In this document: one piece after another, positions 36,384-45,675 of the stretch
Numbering within the stretch: position 1 is the stretch's first letter
How the letters are laid out: the number at the start of each line of letters is the position of its first letter
Source of the DNA: Bacillus sp. SM2101
GTDB lineage: Bacteria > Bacillota > Bacilli > Bacillales > SM2101
NCBI RefSeq assembly: GCF_018588585.1
Contig: NZ_JAEUFG010000009.1
Coordinates: 124,001-188,000 of the forward strand
Length of the DNA stretch: 64,000 nt
Reading direction: 5' to 3'
Notes under the pieces: model-generated
Database searches by the model: none
Told to the model about the DNA's origin: nothing
Seen by the model: only the letters and a program-made list of their open reading frames with translations
Translations under genes and position numbers: made by a program

Positions 36384-36560
36384 TAAATAAAGACTATATT
36401 TGCATAGGTTAGTGTTTTTTGTACTAATTAATAAACACGAAAACAACTGGATGTAGTGGTATCTTTTCTTCTAAAAAATGGTGAATGCTGAGTAAACGAC
36501 AGTTTTATATTCTAGTTTTGAAACGATCGCAACGAAGTTTATGAATAGAGTCAAAATAAA
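36384..36560 (+). repeat. Dispersed MITE-like repeat, copy 10
   Basis: AAAGACTATATTTGCATAGG at the left; CAACGAAGTTTATGAATAGA then GTCAAAATAAA at the right. Internal AATAAACACGAAAACAACTGG block. A terminator directly follows. Confidence 0.8.
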
Positions 36561-36561
36561 A

Positions 36562-36587
36562 AACAGAGTGGCTCCGACCACTCTGTT
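36562..36587. terminator. Rho-independent hairpin after the CoA cluster
   Basis: Stem AACAGAGTGG/CCACTCTGTT with a six-base loop. The better T run is on the minus strand. It adjoins the right end of repeat copy 10. Confidence 0.65.
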
Positions 36588-37182
36588 AAACTTTATAAGA
36601 AGGAAGATTATTAGTGTAATAGCAATTCAGCTGTTTCTCGGTTACAGGATGCTTTCCTGTATTTGGGGTTGATTATATAATCCATATTTTGTTGTTAAGC
36701 TTATTATCATAACAGTAGCTTTTTATTACTGGATGTCAAAATAGTAAATTCCAACGATGATCTTTACAAAAAGCCAATTGTTCTCCTAAAAGGGTAAATC
36801 ATACTATATAGTAAGATAGAATATTTTATGCTAATGGTTATAACTTGTGTAGGAAAATGACAAGAAAATAAAAAAATGATTAAAATACCTAAGAAACTTA
36901 TATTTGGCATGTGAAAACATGCATTTTTAGAATGATAAACGTAGCATAGTAAGTACTTGGATATAAAACCGCTTGGTTAGTTATTGTGAATTATCAATGT
37001 GTTGCTAATGGAAAAGGATTCACTAACAACGTAAATTGAAAGGAATCATTTTTCTTCACAGTCATAAATCAGTCAGTACAAAAGCTTCTTATCGGAACTG
37101 TTACCAATGCCTAATAACCTTCTTGTTGCTCCTCGAACTTTCTCTGCTTGTTTCTACGACTGTTGAAATTGGTTGAACTACT

Positions 37183-37350
37183 TTACAATGTCTTTTTATC
37201 GCTAAAACTACCAAAGTAATACCCAAAGGTCATTTGTTTCAAAATCCTAAAGATCATTGGAAACAGTTTATCCTTTGTATCTCTATAAATACCATTAAAA
37301 TATCCACAGTAATCACATTCTACTAAAAAATTAAATTTATGATTTACGGT
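37183..37350 (-). pseudogene. Decayed frame with a CxxC pair
   Basis: Minus-strand stretch of about 55 codons without a usable start. It contains NFLVECDYCGYFNGIYRD and ends MTFGYYFGSFSDKKTL. Looks like the remains of a small zinc-binding-type protein; not recognised. Confidence 0.3.
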
Positions 37351-37542
37351 ATGATATCAGTAGATTTTTTCAATTTTTATTACAAAATCTATTTATACGG
37401 GATATATATAAGGTTCCGAATTAGAAGCTGTTTCTTTATAACATATGAGGATAAAGCCAATAGGTCCGACCACCTGTACTTAATAGTGTTAATGGAAATT
37501 AGTGGTATAATCTACTATTCTTTATATTATTTTATTAAATTA

Positions 37543-37571
37543 ATATATTGTATCCTTTCTATGCATATAGA
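37543..37571 (+). promoter_or_regulatory. Possible sigma-E promoter of spoIIP
   Basis: ATATATT at 37543, a 14-base spacer, CATATAGA at 37564. Partial match to KMATATT-N14-CATAYAHT, in keeping with the mother-cell expression expected for SpoIIP. Confidence 0.35.
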
Positions 37572-37594
37572 TTAACATAGGGGGGATTATATTT

Positions 37595-38740
37595 ATGAAG
37601 CCGTATAGAAACAAAAGGTTATTGCTCATGACTAGTATTCCAATGCTGATATTTTTCATCTTCTTCATATCAACATTAATCGTTAGCTTAAACGTTAAAT
37701 ATGAATCTAGCTTTATTGATACTGCGTTAGGAAATGTAGAATCAGAAGACCTACTAATTCACTTTCTGAAGGCAGAAAATCAACATTTTACTCTAGAAGA
37801 AAGTGAGAATGATTTATTTTCTATTAAGAATATAGCTGAATCTATTCTACAATTTGGCACAAATATTATTCTAAGTGATTCAACAACATTTTTTGGCGGA
37901 GAATTACCAGGCATAACTTCCTCCTTAAACAAAACGAGTATAACCGAAGAAACTGAGTACGTATTTGAATCGTCACCACCAATTGAAGTTTTATTAAAAG
38001 AACGAGAAGTCGCAACAGAAAAACTAAAACAGGATGAAAACATAATGTTAGTTGAAAATAATCTTGTTGATCATATACCAAATAAGACTGTATATATCTA
38101 TCAGACGCATAGTTGGGAATCTTTTTTACCATATATAAAAGATGCTAGCAGTCCAAATCATGCAATCAGTAATGATAATCGAGTGAATGTCGTTGCACTA
38201 GGTAAGCGCTTATCAGCTAATCTCCTTAAAGAAGGGATCGGAGCACATCATGATCAAACGAATATGACAGCAAAGTTGCATGAGAAAGAATGGAAAACAA
38301 CAATGTCATATAACTTGTCTCGTGAGATTTTAGAAGTCAACACAAATAACAATAGTCATGTAGAGTACTATATTGATATACATCGGGACTCGGCACGTAG
38401 AGATGTTACAACTAAAATGATTAATGGAATTGAATACGCAACATTATATTTTGTATTAGGAACGGAAAATATAAATTATGAGCAAAATAAACAATTTGTC
38501 GAAAAACTTAATGCAGAGCTGAATAAAAGGTACCCTGGAATTAGTAGAGGAATATATCAAAAATCAAAAAAAGATGGAAATGGAATATATAATCAAGATA
38601 TATCTAGTAAAGCTATCACGTTAGAAATAGGCGGTGTAGACAATACATTTGAAGAACTTGAAAGAAGTGTTGACGCTTTCTCAGAAATTTTTTCAGATTT
38701 ATATTGGGCAGATCGTGAAGCGATAGAGGTAAATGGATGA
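37595..38740 (+). CDS. spoIIP: Stage II sporulation protein P (peptidoglycan hydrolase for engulfment)
   Basis: 381 residues with an N-terminal membrane anchor (residues 9-30) and a C-terminal amidase/endopeptidase domain. The conserved metal and catalytic blocks are all present: YIYQTHSWESF, YYIDIHRDSARRD and ITLEIGGVDNT (His, His-x-x-x-x, Glu). With SpoIID and SpoIIM, SpoIIP cuts septal and lateral peptidoglycan during engulfment. It is not next to gpr, where B. subtilis spoIIP lies, so this may be an extra copy. Confidence 0.92.
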   Translation: MKPYRNKRLLLMTSIPMLIFFIFFISTLIVSLNVKYESSFIDTALGNVESEDLLIHFLKAENQHFTLEESENDLFSIKNIAESILQFGTNIILSDSTTFFGGELPGITSSLNKTSITEETEYVFESSPPIEVLLKEREVATEKLKQDENIMLVENNLVDHIPNKTVYIYQTHSWESFLPYIKDASSPNHAISNDNRVNVVALGKRLSANLLKEGIGAHHDQTNMTAKLHEKEWKTTMSYNLSREILEVNTNNNSHVEYYIDIHRDSARRDVTTKMINGIEYATLYFVLGTENINYEQNKQFVEKLNAELNKRYPGISRGIYQKSKKDGNGIYNQDISSKAITLEIGGVDNTFEELERSVDAFSEIFSDLYWADREAIEVNG

Positions 38741-38858
38741 GCAGTCAAAAATTGACTAGCAAGCAAATCATATTATTCAAATGAGGTTAGATGTTCGTAC
38801 AAGCTGTTTAAGGTTTTCAAAAAGCGGAAGAATGAATAGATAACCTAATTACCAATAG

Positions 38859-38892
38859 ACCAAACCGTTTTGTTTTGATGGTTTGGTTTTTT
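38859..38892 (+). terminator. Rho-independent terminator
   Basis: Stem ACCAAACC/GGTTTGGT and a T run, about 120 bases after spoIIP. Confidence 0.8.
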
Positions 38893-39075
38893 ACTTACTT
38901 AATACATTGGTAATCTTTTTTATCTTAAATATGTAGTGAAAAGATTAAAGGCATTTTAAGATCATATGAATACAATATTTGCTATTTTCTCATTAATGAT
39001 AGGAATATAATCAGGAAAAACATTATACTCAGGCCTTTTCTCCATAGTTAAGAAAATTTAGTAGAGTAGCTAGAT

Positions 39076-39306
39076 TTATTTTTTAAGTGAAAAAGTAGAA
39101 ATCATAATATTTATGAATAACATACAGCCAAGTAAAATTATGCACGTAATGATTGCGTAGGAAAAAATAAAATATAAAAGACTAATATTTCCATCTATTA
39201 TAAGGAAAGGTGTAAATATGTAATCCGAGAACGCTATGCTAATGAACTCTATAAAAACAAGAACTATGATAAGTGTTGCTAAAATTTTTTTGATTTGTAT
39301 TTTCAT
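39076..39306 (-). CDS. Small membrane protein with two helices (76 aa)
   Basis: AAGGAGGG precedes the ATG. Two hydrophobic segments, residues 8-24 (ILATLIIVLVFIEFISI) and 43-68 (LLYFIFSYAIITCIILLG), with lysines at both ends. Not recognised; the strong ribosome-binding site supports translation. Confidence 0.7.
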   Translation of the reverse strand: MKIQIKKILATLIIVLVFIEFISIAFSDYIFTPFLIIDGNISLLYFIFSYAIITCIILLGCMLFINIMISTFSLKK

Positions 39307-40504
39307 TAGAAAAACCCTCCTTTTTAGCCTTTATATATACAGACGAATAAGATTACAAAAAAGTTGTAATAAAATACAAAAATTTTCTTACAAACTTACT
39401 ATCGTATACGTCCACATATAAATCTGTCATCAGTGACCCTTTGTCACCTTATTAATTCACTCCAATTGAGATAAGCGCTCACAACATTTTTTGATTGAAA
39501 AACTATTACTAAATCTAATTCCAGAGAGCTTCAATACGCAATGTGCTCAACGAACTTATAAGTTTTCAACCATCTAAGTAGAGGTATGTTCCTTTATACT
39601 ACGAAACCTGATCATTTATTTAGTGTAAATTTCACTAAAGCCTGGAAATTATATTGTTATTGTTATTGAAGTGGATTGAGTGTGTAGAACGACCATATAA
39701 TATTAATTTGAAGATTTAACCGTAAATAAAAGGAAGGCGACAAGTGAGGGGGGAGGACAAAGAAAAAAGCTAATGTCATCATGACTGGGGTTATGGAAAA
39801 CAGTCAAAAGCTCACTTTACTGAAAGTAAAGTGTGTGTGCACTGTTTGAATAAGTTCCAACTGTAGTGGCAGGAATGGTTGAAGCTTTAATAATGATATT
39901 GACAAGCAATGACAGATGTTTATATACATATTCATAGATGGAATGCTCCGGATGGCTACCTTACTGAAATAATAGGTGCTGCCTTTATTAACTTAGCTGT
40001 TATGCTATTACAATGATTTAAAGCCTAATTATTACAATGCTATACAGCTGTAATGATAAGAAAGATCGGTTTACATAAGCTATTCAACAAGGACTTAACC
40101 CCATTTATGTTTAGTTACTTTAGCTATTTCAGAAATAATGGTTTTTGTGATAATGCTGTGTCATCACTAACAAATGTGCTAGTGATGACTGCAGAAGCAT
40201 TAACTTTTTAGAGGGTTAGAAGGTTGTATACTGTTGCAATTTTGGTAATGATATATTTTAAGAACTTTATTTCCGTTCGATGAAAATTGGCGATAAAGCT
40301 TTATGTTAGTGCCTCTGAAGTATTTTTATTTAAAATTACCGCTAATGGGGCATGTGAAATTAAAACGTTCAGGAATGCAACCTGAATCAATTATTATCAC
40401 AGGTCTTTATCTCTCATAACAATCCTTAAGCATTATTAGTCAATCATGGGGTTGAAGGTCAAACTGGTAAAGAACAAATGAACTATTGCAGGTACGATGT
40501 CAAG
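39307..40504. other. 1.2-kb region of decayed coding sequence
   Basis: No intact gene. From 39730 onwards there are protein-like fragments broken by stops and frame changes, including DVYIHIHRWNAPDGYLTEII and FNKDLTPFMFSYFSYF. The original family is not recognised. Confidence 0.45.
39915..40211 (+). pseudogene. Decayed gene fragments
   Basis: In one frame MTDVYIHIHRWNAPDGYL leads into GAAFINLAVMLLQ, two stops, then MIRKIGLHKLFNKDLTPFM and NAVSSLTNVLVMTAEALTF. The single-frame continuity through stops suggests a pseudogene. Confidence 0.35.
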
Positions 40505-41698
40505 TTAGACATTTGGAAGCATGCTTTCAGCTGCAAACACGTCGACTAAAGTGCCCATTCCTTCTCTAAGCTTGTCGGGAGTCGAGTGAGAAAAGTTTAA
40601 GCGTAGAGTATTTAGTTCAGGAGAGCTAACATAAAATGGTTTACCTGGTACATACGCAACACCTTTTTGAATGCAAGCTGTCAATAATTTAGTAGCATCA
40701 ATGTTTGCAGGGAGAGTTACCCAAAAGAACATGCCACCTTTCGGAATATCATAAGAAATGTTTGGTATATTAGCTGAATCCAACAATTCCAGCATGATTT
40801 TCATTCTTTTATGATAAACAGCTCGAATTTGTTTAATATGATTATCAAGATTAAAGTCTGTACAAAGGTGATAGAGTGCTTGTTGAGATAAAGAATTGGA
40901 ATGAAGATCTGCAGCTTGTTTTGCCTGTGTCATCATCCTTATAATTTGGTGAGGACCTTTAATCCATCCTGTGCGTAATGCTGGTACTACGGTTTTAGAA
41001 AACGTACTTGTATAAACAACCTGAGTCCCGCTCTGGTCCAGTGCTGCAACAGGTAAGTATTCTTGGTCATCGAACTTTATTTGTCCGTAAGGATCATCTT
41101 CAAATATAATAACGTTTTTCCTTTTCGCATACTCTAGTAACTTTTGTCTACGTTCCATAGACCATACTCTACCTGTAGGGTTTGAAAATGTTGGTACAAC
41201 ATAAATACATTTCGGCTTATATTTTCTAATTTTATATTCAAGATCATCAGGTAACATGCCGTGCTCATCACTTGAAACAGGCAATATAGTAGCCTCACAT
41301 GATTTAAAAACTTGAAGAGCTGCTAAGTAAGTTGGATTTTCAGTTAGTATGATGTCACCAGGGTTAAACATTATCCTTGAAAAAAGGTCAATCGCTTGTT
41401 GTGAACCAGTCGTTAACAATAATTCATTAGTAGTTGTTACAATTTTTTGTTTTTTCAAAAGCTCAACAATCAAGTCACGTAGTGGAGTAAAGCCTTCGGT
41501 AACACCATATTGAAGAGATTTTTTTCCTGATAAAAATGTTTTTTCGAAAGCATCTTCAACAGCTTTAATAGGAAATAAACTCTCATCAGGTAAACCACCA
41601 GCAAAAGAAATTACATCTCCGCTCTCAATGATTTTTAATAGCTCTCGAACTTCTGACCCTTGTAAATGTTGAACTCGTTTAGCAAATCCATATTTCAT
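40505..41698 (-). CDS. PLP-dependent aminotransferase (class I/II, 2-aminoadipate type)
   Basis: 397 residues. LLTTGSQQAIDLFSRI binds the PLP phosphate, FEDDPYGQIKF carries the Asp-Asp-Pro-Tyr motif, TSTFSKTVVPALRTGW has the Schiff-base lysine, and LRLNFSHS has the carboxylate-binding arginine. This is the stand-alone aminotransferase resembling the C-terminal half of MocR regulators and LysN/aminoadipate transaminases. AAGGTGG precedes the ATG. Amino donor unknown. Confidence 0.92.
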   Translation of the reverse strand: MKYGFAKRVQHLQGSEVRELLKIIESGDVISFAGGLPDESLFPIKAVEDAFEKTFLSGKKSLQYGVTEGFTPLRDLIVELLKKQKIVTTTNELLLTTGSQQAIDLFSRIMFNPGDIILTENPTYLAALQVFKSCEATILPVSSDEHGMLPDDLEYKIRKYKPKCIYVVPTFSNPTGRVWSMERRQKLLEYAKRKNVIIFEDDPYGQIKFDDQEYLPVAALDQSGTQVVYTSTFSKTVVPALRTGWIKGPHQIIRMMTQAKQAADLHSNSLSQQALYHLCTDFNLDNHIKQIRAVYHKRMKIMLELLDSANIPNISYDIPKGGMFFWVTLPANIDATKLLTACIQKGVAYVPGKPFYVSSPELNTLRLNFSHSTPDKLREGMGTLVDVFAAESMLPNV

Positions 41699-42321
41699 AT
41701 TATAGCCACCTTATAAATTATCGAATTTTCAAAAACTTATGATTAATCATATTACGATAATTTAAATTGTCAATAGGATAAACAAAAGTTTATTTTTTTT
41801 ATAAGATATGGGTGAGAATAGGTTGAGCACTTAATAAATGATGATTGATAGTTTCATAGGGGTAGCATTACTTTACAATTTCTAGAAGTCTTATTCGCAA
41901 ATGAATCGTAGAAGAAAATCTGCTAACGTTAGTTATATGGCTGGCATCGTTCGTCAAAACACTAACATCCAAGTAGTAAGGTGACAAAGTTCTAGTTTTG
42001 GATAATTTGTTGAAAATCATTCATTTGCACACCTCCAATATGAAATTCAATGTTCTCTTACTTGTAACGAAACACCACCCTTAGTTTTAACTCATGGTGA
42101 TTTAGGTATTTGTTCAAGGCTGTTTTCGTATTGATTGACGCCTTTTGTCCTTAAATATAAGGTCATATACGCATAGCGTTCGTAGCAAATTGCTCGTGCT
42201 ACATTCTCTAGTCCCAAAGGAATATAAGCTATATTATTATTGGTAGTTAATCCTTTTCAAGAAATACCGTGTAGCCACGTTTTTCGTTTATTAATATAAG
42301 GATAGTCTCAAATTCAGGTGG
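41699..42321. other. Gap with a vestigial gene start and a partial repeat
   Basis: On the minus strand GGAGGTGTGCAAATG (ATG at 42024) opens a frame that stops after ten codons, apparently a gene remnant. A partial repeat lies at 42114-42200. Confidence 0.45.
42114..42200 (+). repeat. Dispersed MITE-like repeat, copy 11 (partial)
   Basis: AAGGCTGTTTTCGTATTGAT then GCGTTCGTAGC, the latter shared with copy 13. No right terminus found. Confidence 0.55.
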
Positions 42322-43047
42322 TCATATACTTAGAATTAGTTGAATAATTAGTATGGTAGTTACTATTCTCAGGAGATTCTTTACGTGATTTGTTGAGAGC
42401 CTTGTAGCAACTCTTACAGCTATGAGTCCACCAATTAGTGAACCTGTTGCTAGCAATATCGAGATTTGCCAATCGAAATAACCAGCAAAGAAATAGGTGA
42501 AAAATGCGCCGATACAGCTCATAAAGGTCTGAAAACGTGTAAAAGCCACTGCTTTAATATATGACAATCCGTTGTATAAGTGGGTATACAATAATATGGT
42601 AGCCTGTCCTGGTCCAAATAAACCGTCATACACTCCGATGAAGAATAACAGAGGGTGTGTATTTTTCAGAATGATGTTATTCACTACTTTTTCTTGTGGT
42701 AGTTTCTTTAGTAAATTCACCACTAACGCAAAACTGAGTAATACAATTGCAATCATCGTCATTTGTTGTTCAGATAATACAGATGCACAAAGTGCCCCTG
42801 CAATCCCTCCAAGTAAGGCTAAAGGAACAATAACCACTACTGAAGAGAAAGTAACTTCTTTTTTCCATAACAGCGTATAAAAACTAGAAAATGAACTAAA
42901 TATATTTGAAAATTTGGCTGCAGCGATAGCTGAATGAATAGGTACACCAAGCAAAAGTAGAGCTGGCATACTGATAAGTCCACCGCTACCAGCCAATGTT
43001 CCAATAAATGATGCGCAGATCCCTATTAATATTAGTAAAATCATCAT
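42322..43047 (-). CDS. TauE/SafE family sulfite/sulfonate exporter-like permease
   Basis: 241 residues and seven to eight hydrophobic helices. The two family repeats each hold a glycine-rich helix: FIGTLAGSGGLISMPALLLLG at the start and FIGVYDGLFGPGQATILL at mid-protein. GGAGGG before the ATG. It probably exports small anions such as sulfite or organosulfonates; single-gene unit. Confidence 0.9.
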   Translation of the reverse strand: MMILLILIGICASFIGTLAGSGGLISMPALLLLGVPIHSAIAAAKFSNIFSSFSSFYTLLWKKEVTFSSVVVIVPLALLGGIAGALCASVLSEQQMTMIAIVLLSFALVVNLLKKLPQEKVVNNIILKNTHPLLFFIGVYDGLFGPGQATILLYTHLYNGLSYIKAVAFTRFQTFMSCIGAFFTYFFAGYFDWQISILLATGSLIGGLIAVRVATRLSTNHVKNLLRIVTTILIIQLILSI

Positions 43048-43797
43048 AAATATAAATCCCTCCTTTCATATCTTTTATCATATAACCCATTTATTTATAA
43101 TTAAAATACGAATTAATGTATACTTAACATAAGTAAAACTTATTGGTTTTTATGTTCTATAAAGGTGTTTTATTTAAAAATGTTTTTAAGAAATAAACAC
43201 GATCATAACTCCTCTTATGTAAAATGAAGATTGAATAAAATTATTTATCGTGGTATCAATAGCAACAAAGTGTATGAAAAGAAGCTTGATAAAAGATAGG
43301 GTGCAACTCACACTTTTATGTTGATGAAATATGAGTAGAATACATTTAAATAGTCAGTTTAATAGCAAAATTATTTGACTGGAGGCTAAATGATGAGATA
43401 TATGTAATCCAAGAGGAAAACTACATTATAACTACATGTAGTGAAAAAACTCCACCTTACGAAAATAATGACATTAATTCAAATGGATATATATACGCTT
43501 AACGAGAAAGAAATATTGAGAAAAGCTACTATATTCCATGGGGATTTTATAAATTTTAATAACTAGCAATATAAAACTCTAATAGCCGTAGTAACATACC
43601 AACAATGGAAAAAAGTCTAGATAAATATTTAATGGTAACATTGTATAAAAATTAAGTATGCATACCGCCGACGGTTAGCTTTTCCTTATCTACGGTGTTA
43701 TAATGTTGCTAATGTTAACTCTAAACAATTTAATTCATAATACTTGGTTATTTTTTGACAAATATAATTATTTAATCTAGCAGCAAGGAGTTCGGTT
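43048..43797. other. Gap with a repeat and a decayed frame
   Basis: Repeat copy 12 (43162-43296) is followed by a short broken frame near 43380-43560 (NDEIYVIQEENYIITTCSE, one internal stop). No intact gene. Confidence 0.5.
43162..43296 (+). repeat. Dispersed MITE-like repeat, copy 12
   Basis: AAAGGTGTTTTATTTAAAAA at the left, GAAATAAACACGATCATAAC in the middle, GCAACAAAGTGTATGAAAAG at the right. Confidence 0.75.
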
Positions 43798-44184
43798 ATG
43801 AAAACACTTCAAAAAACCGTATTGATCGTAATAGGAACAGTTGCTTTAATATGTGGTGTCATAGGTATCATATTGCCCTTAATACCGACTACACCTTTTT
43901 TATTACTAGCAGGCTTTTGTTATGCTAAATCATCGAGAAAATTATATGATAAGTTGATGAATAATAAAATACTTGGGGAGTATATAAAAAACTATCGGGA
44001 GCATAAAGCGATTCCTATGAAACCAAAGATAATAGGGGTCTTGATTATTTGGAGCTCAGTTTTTTATACATTTTTCTTTTTGTCAGCCATAATATATCTT
44101 AAAGTTATATTCTTCATTGGTGCAGTTGTAATCACTTATTTAATTTTATCCATTAAAACGTTAAAACGTGACATAACAGCTTAG
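43798..44184 (+). CDS. YbaN-like DUF454 inner membrane protein
   Basis: 128 residues; AAGGAG before the ATG. The diagnostic block GVIGIILPLIPTTPFLLLAGFCYAKSS (residues 19-45) and three transmembrane helices define the DUF454/YbaN family, of unknown function. It is followed after 13 bases by a small membrane protein and then by dUTPase, possibly one transcript. Confidence 0.92.
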   Translation: MKTLQKTVLIVIGTVALICGVIGIILPLIPTTPFLLLAGFCYAKSSRKLYDKLMNNKILGEYIKNYREHKAIPMKPKIIGVLIIWSSVFYTFFFLSAIIYLKVIFFIGAVVITYLILSIKTLKRDITA

Positions 44185-44197
44185 CGAGGGTGCATTT

Positions 44198-44353
44198 ATG
44201 CATCTTTTTTGTTGGTTGTTGCGATATCGCATAAAGATAAATACTGTCATTAAAGAACATAGACAGGGTTCGTACAATAAAACGGTTTATACTAATAGAG
44301 TATGGACAATAGTTTTTAGCATAACTTTATTTTACTTTATTTTTACTATATAA
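44198..44353 (+). CDS. Possible small membrane protein (51 aa)
   Basis: ATG seven bases after GAGGG, which overlaps the DUF454 stop. A basic N-terminal half (LLRYRIKINTVIKEHRQ) is followed by one C-terminal hydrophobic helix, VWTIVFSITLFYFIFTI. Spacing suggests co-transcription with its neighbours. No family recognised. Confidence 0.45.
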   Translation: MHLFCWLLRYRIKINTVIKEHRQGSYNKTVYTNRVWTIVFSITLFYFIFTI

Positions 44354-44382
44354 ATTAGTCCATGGTAGAGGAGAAAACATAA

Positions 44383-44817
44383 ATGTCATTAACGATAAAA
44401 ATAAAGTATTTTCATAATCAATTACCAAAAATCAATAAAATTGAAGTTGGGGATTGGATTGATTTACGTGCAGCTAAAACTGTAGTAATCCAAAAGGAAG
44501 AGTTCTGTTTAATTCCTCTTGGTGTTGCGATGGAACTCCCTGATGGGTACGAAGCGCATGTTGTACCTAGATCAAGTACATTTAAAAATTTCGGTATCAT
44601 CCAAACAAACTCAATGGGGGTAATCGATGAGTCGTATAAAGGTGATAATGATCAATGGTTTTTCCCAGCGTATGCTCTGAGAGATACTAAGATTGAATTT
44701 GGAGATCGGATTTGTCAATTTAGAATGATAAAAAAAATGCAGCATGTGACTTTTAAGGAAGTAGACTTTCTAAATAATGAAAATAGAGGTGGCCACGGCT
44801 CTACTGGAACGAGGTAA
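44383..44817 (+). CDS. dUTP diphosphatase (trimeric, YncF/YosS type)
   Basis: 144 residues, the size of the B. subtilis YncF/YosS enzymes. All five motifs are present: DLRAA (I), [10 protein letters not shown] (II), [15 protein letters not shown] (III), [10 protein letters not shown] (IV) and [11 protein letters not shown] (V, the C-terminal lid). It hydrolyses dUTP to dUMP and PPi, limiting uracil in DNA. GAGGAG before the ATG. Such genes are frequent on phages, but no other phage gene is nearby. Confidence 0.95.
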   Translation: MSLTIKIKYFHNQLPKINKIEVGDWIDLRAAKTVVIQKEEFCLIPLGVAMELPDGYEAHVVPRSSTFKNFGIIQTNSMGVIDESYKGDNDQWFFPAYALRDTKIEFGDRICQFRMIKKMQHVTFKEVDFLNNENRGGHGSTGTR

Positions 44818-44847
44818 ATATATTGAATTTATGGTGGGTGTCCAATA

Positions 44848-45166
44848 ATGACAATAAGGATATCACTCTTGATATTTACTGTTTTTAATATTGCTTTCAG
44901 CCTGTAACAATAATGAAGAATATTTAGCCGAATCAGACTTTATTGGGGAAATAATAAAACTTAATAATCAATCAATAGAAATGGAAGTTAAACAAGGTGT
45001 TTTTTTTGAAAAAGGAAACACCGGAAATATTATTCTAAGCTATGGAAAGTCGGTTGATAAAAGCAGCTTGGAAAAAGATAAGAAGTTTAAAGTATGAATA
45101 GATGGTGAAGTTTTAGATAGTAGCCCAATGCAAGCAACCATTGGAAAGATTGAAGTTTTGGATTAA
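44848..45166 (+). pseudogene. Broken DUF3221-like lipoprotein gene
   Basis: A GGTGGGTG-led ATG starts TIRISLLIFTVFNI. A one-base frameshift near 44890 then moves into LLSACNNNEEYLAESD, a lipobox (LSAC) plus mature start. The frame ends at a TGA (45095) inside KKFKV-stop-IDGEVLDSSPMQATIGKIEVLD; the far side continues in frame to the natural stop. Two lesions make it a pseudogene. The C-terminal part resembles small DUF3221 lipoproteins. Confidence 0.75.
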
Positions 45167-45172
45167 CGCATT

Positions 45173-45346
45173 TTGGTCTATTTAGGCAATGAATATTACG
45201 TTAGTTTAGGTGTTACATCTAACGGGTAATTTTGGGATTAGTATTGGCAAACTTCCTATGGAAGCGGTAGATGGGAAAATAAGTCGTCTCAAACAAAGGA
45301 AAAAAATAATATTTTTGTACCAACGATGATTAATAAGAATAATTAG
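45173..45346 (+). pseudogene. Short frame with two internal stops
   Basis: YLGNEYYVSLGVTSNG, stop, FWD, stop, YWQTSYGSGRWENKSS and on to FVPTMINKNN, all in one frame. It directly follows the broken lipoprotein gene, so this end of the operon is decaying by nonsense mutation. Confidence 0.5.
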
Positions 45347-45675
45347 CTGTATTTACTCAGTGCTAATAGCATTAAATTCACGAAAAAACTGCAATTTTAA
45401 CATGGGAACTTCTACATAAAAGGAGTTTCTTTTTTTGTTTTAGGTTTTTTTCTTAGTAAGATATAAGGAGGTACATCTAGCGTTCGTAGCATCTTTGGAT
45501 ACTTTAAATAGATGCTTGTTGTGAAAACGACTTCTTTATTTTCTAGGTTGGACTATAGCAAAGAATGTTATGAAAGCGTTTTTAAAAACAGAATTTCCAA
45601 AAAATGTTGACATTAAACCCACTTTAAGGTTTAGGATATATATGTAGATATTCATATTAAGGAGCGTGATTGGTT
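45347..45675. other. Gap with a repeat
   Basis: Holds repeat copy 13 (45436-45590); no gene. Confidence 0.5.
45436..45590 (+). repeat. Dispersed MITE-like repeat, copy 13
   Basis: TTTTTTTCTTAGTAAGATATA at the left, AAACGACTTCTTTATTTTCT in the middle, ACTATAGCAAAGAATGTTAT then GAAAGCG at the right. Confidence 0.7.

Larger units (their letters stand above)
36347..37594. other. Long intergenic region with repeat, terminator and gene relic
   Basis: Holds repeat copy 10, a terminator (36562-36587), a decayed minus-strand frame (37183-37350) and a possible sigma-E promoter. No intact gene. Confidence 0.55.

Noticed and set aside
37339-37575. Plus-strand open frame before spoIIP
   Set aside because: Tyr/Ile/Phe-rich product of AT-rich sequence, no ribosome-binding site, overlaps the possible spoIIP promoter.
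44184-44215. Small hairpin as terminator after the DUF454 gene
   Set aside because: Stem of six pairs with a mismatch; the same bases form the ribosome-binding site and start of a plausible small gene.
44383-44817. dUTPase as a sign of prophage
   Set aside because: No integrase, capsid, repressor or lysis genes nearby; Bacillus chromosomes carry this gene outside prophages.
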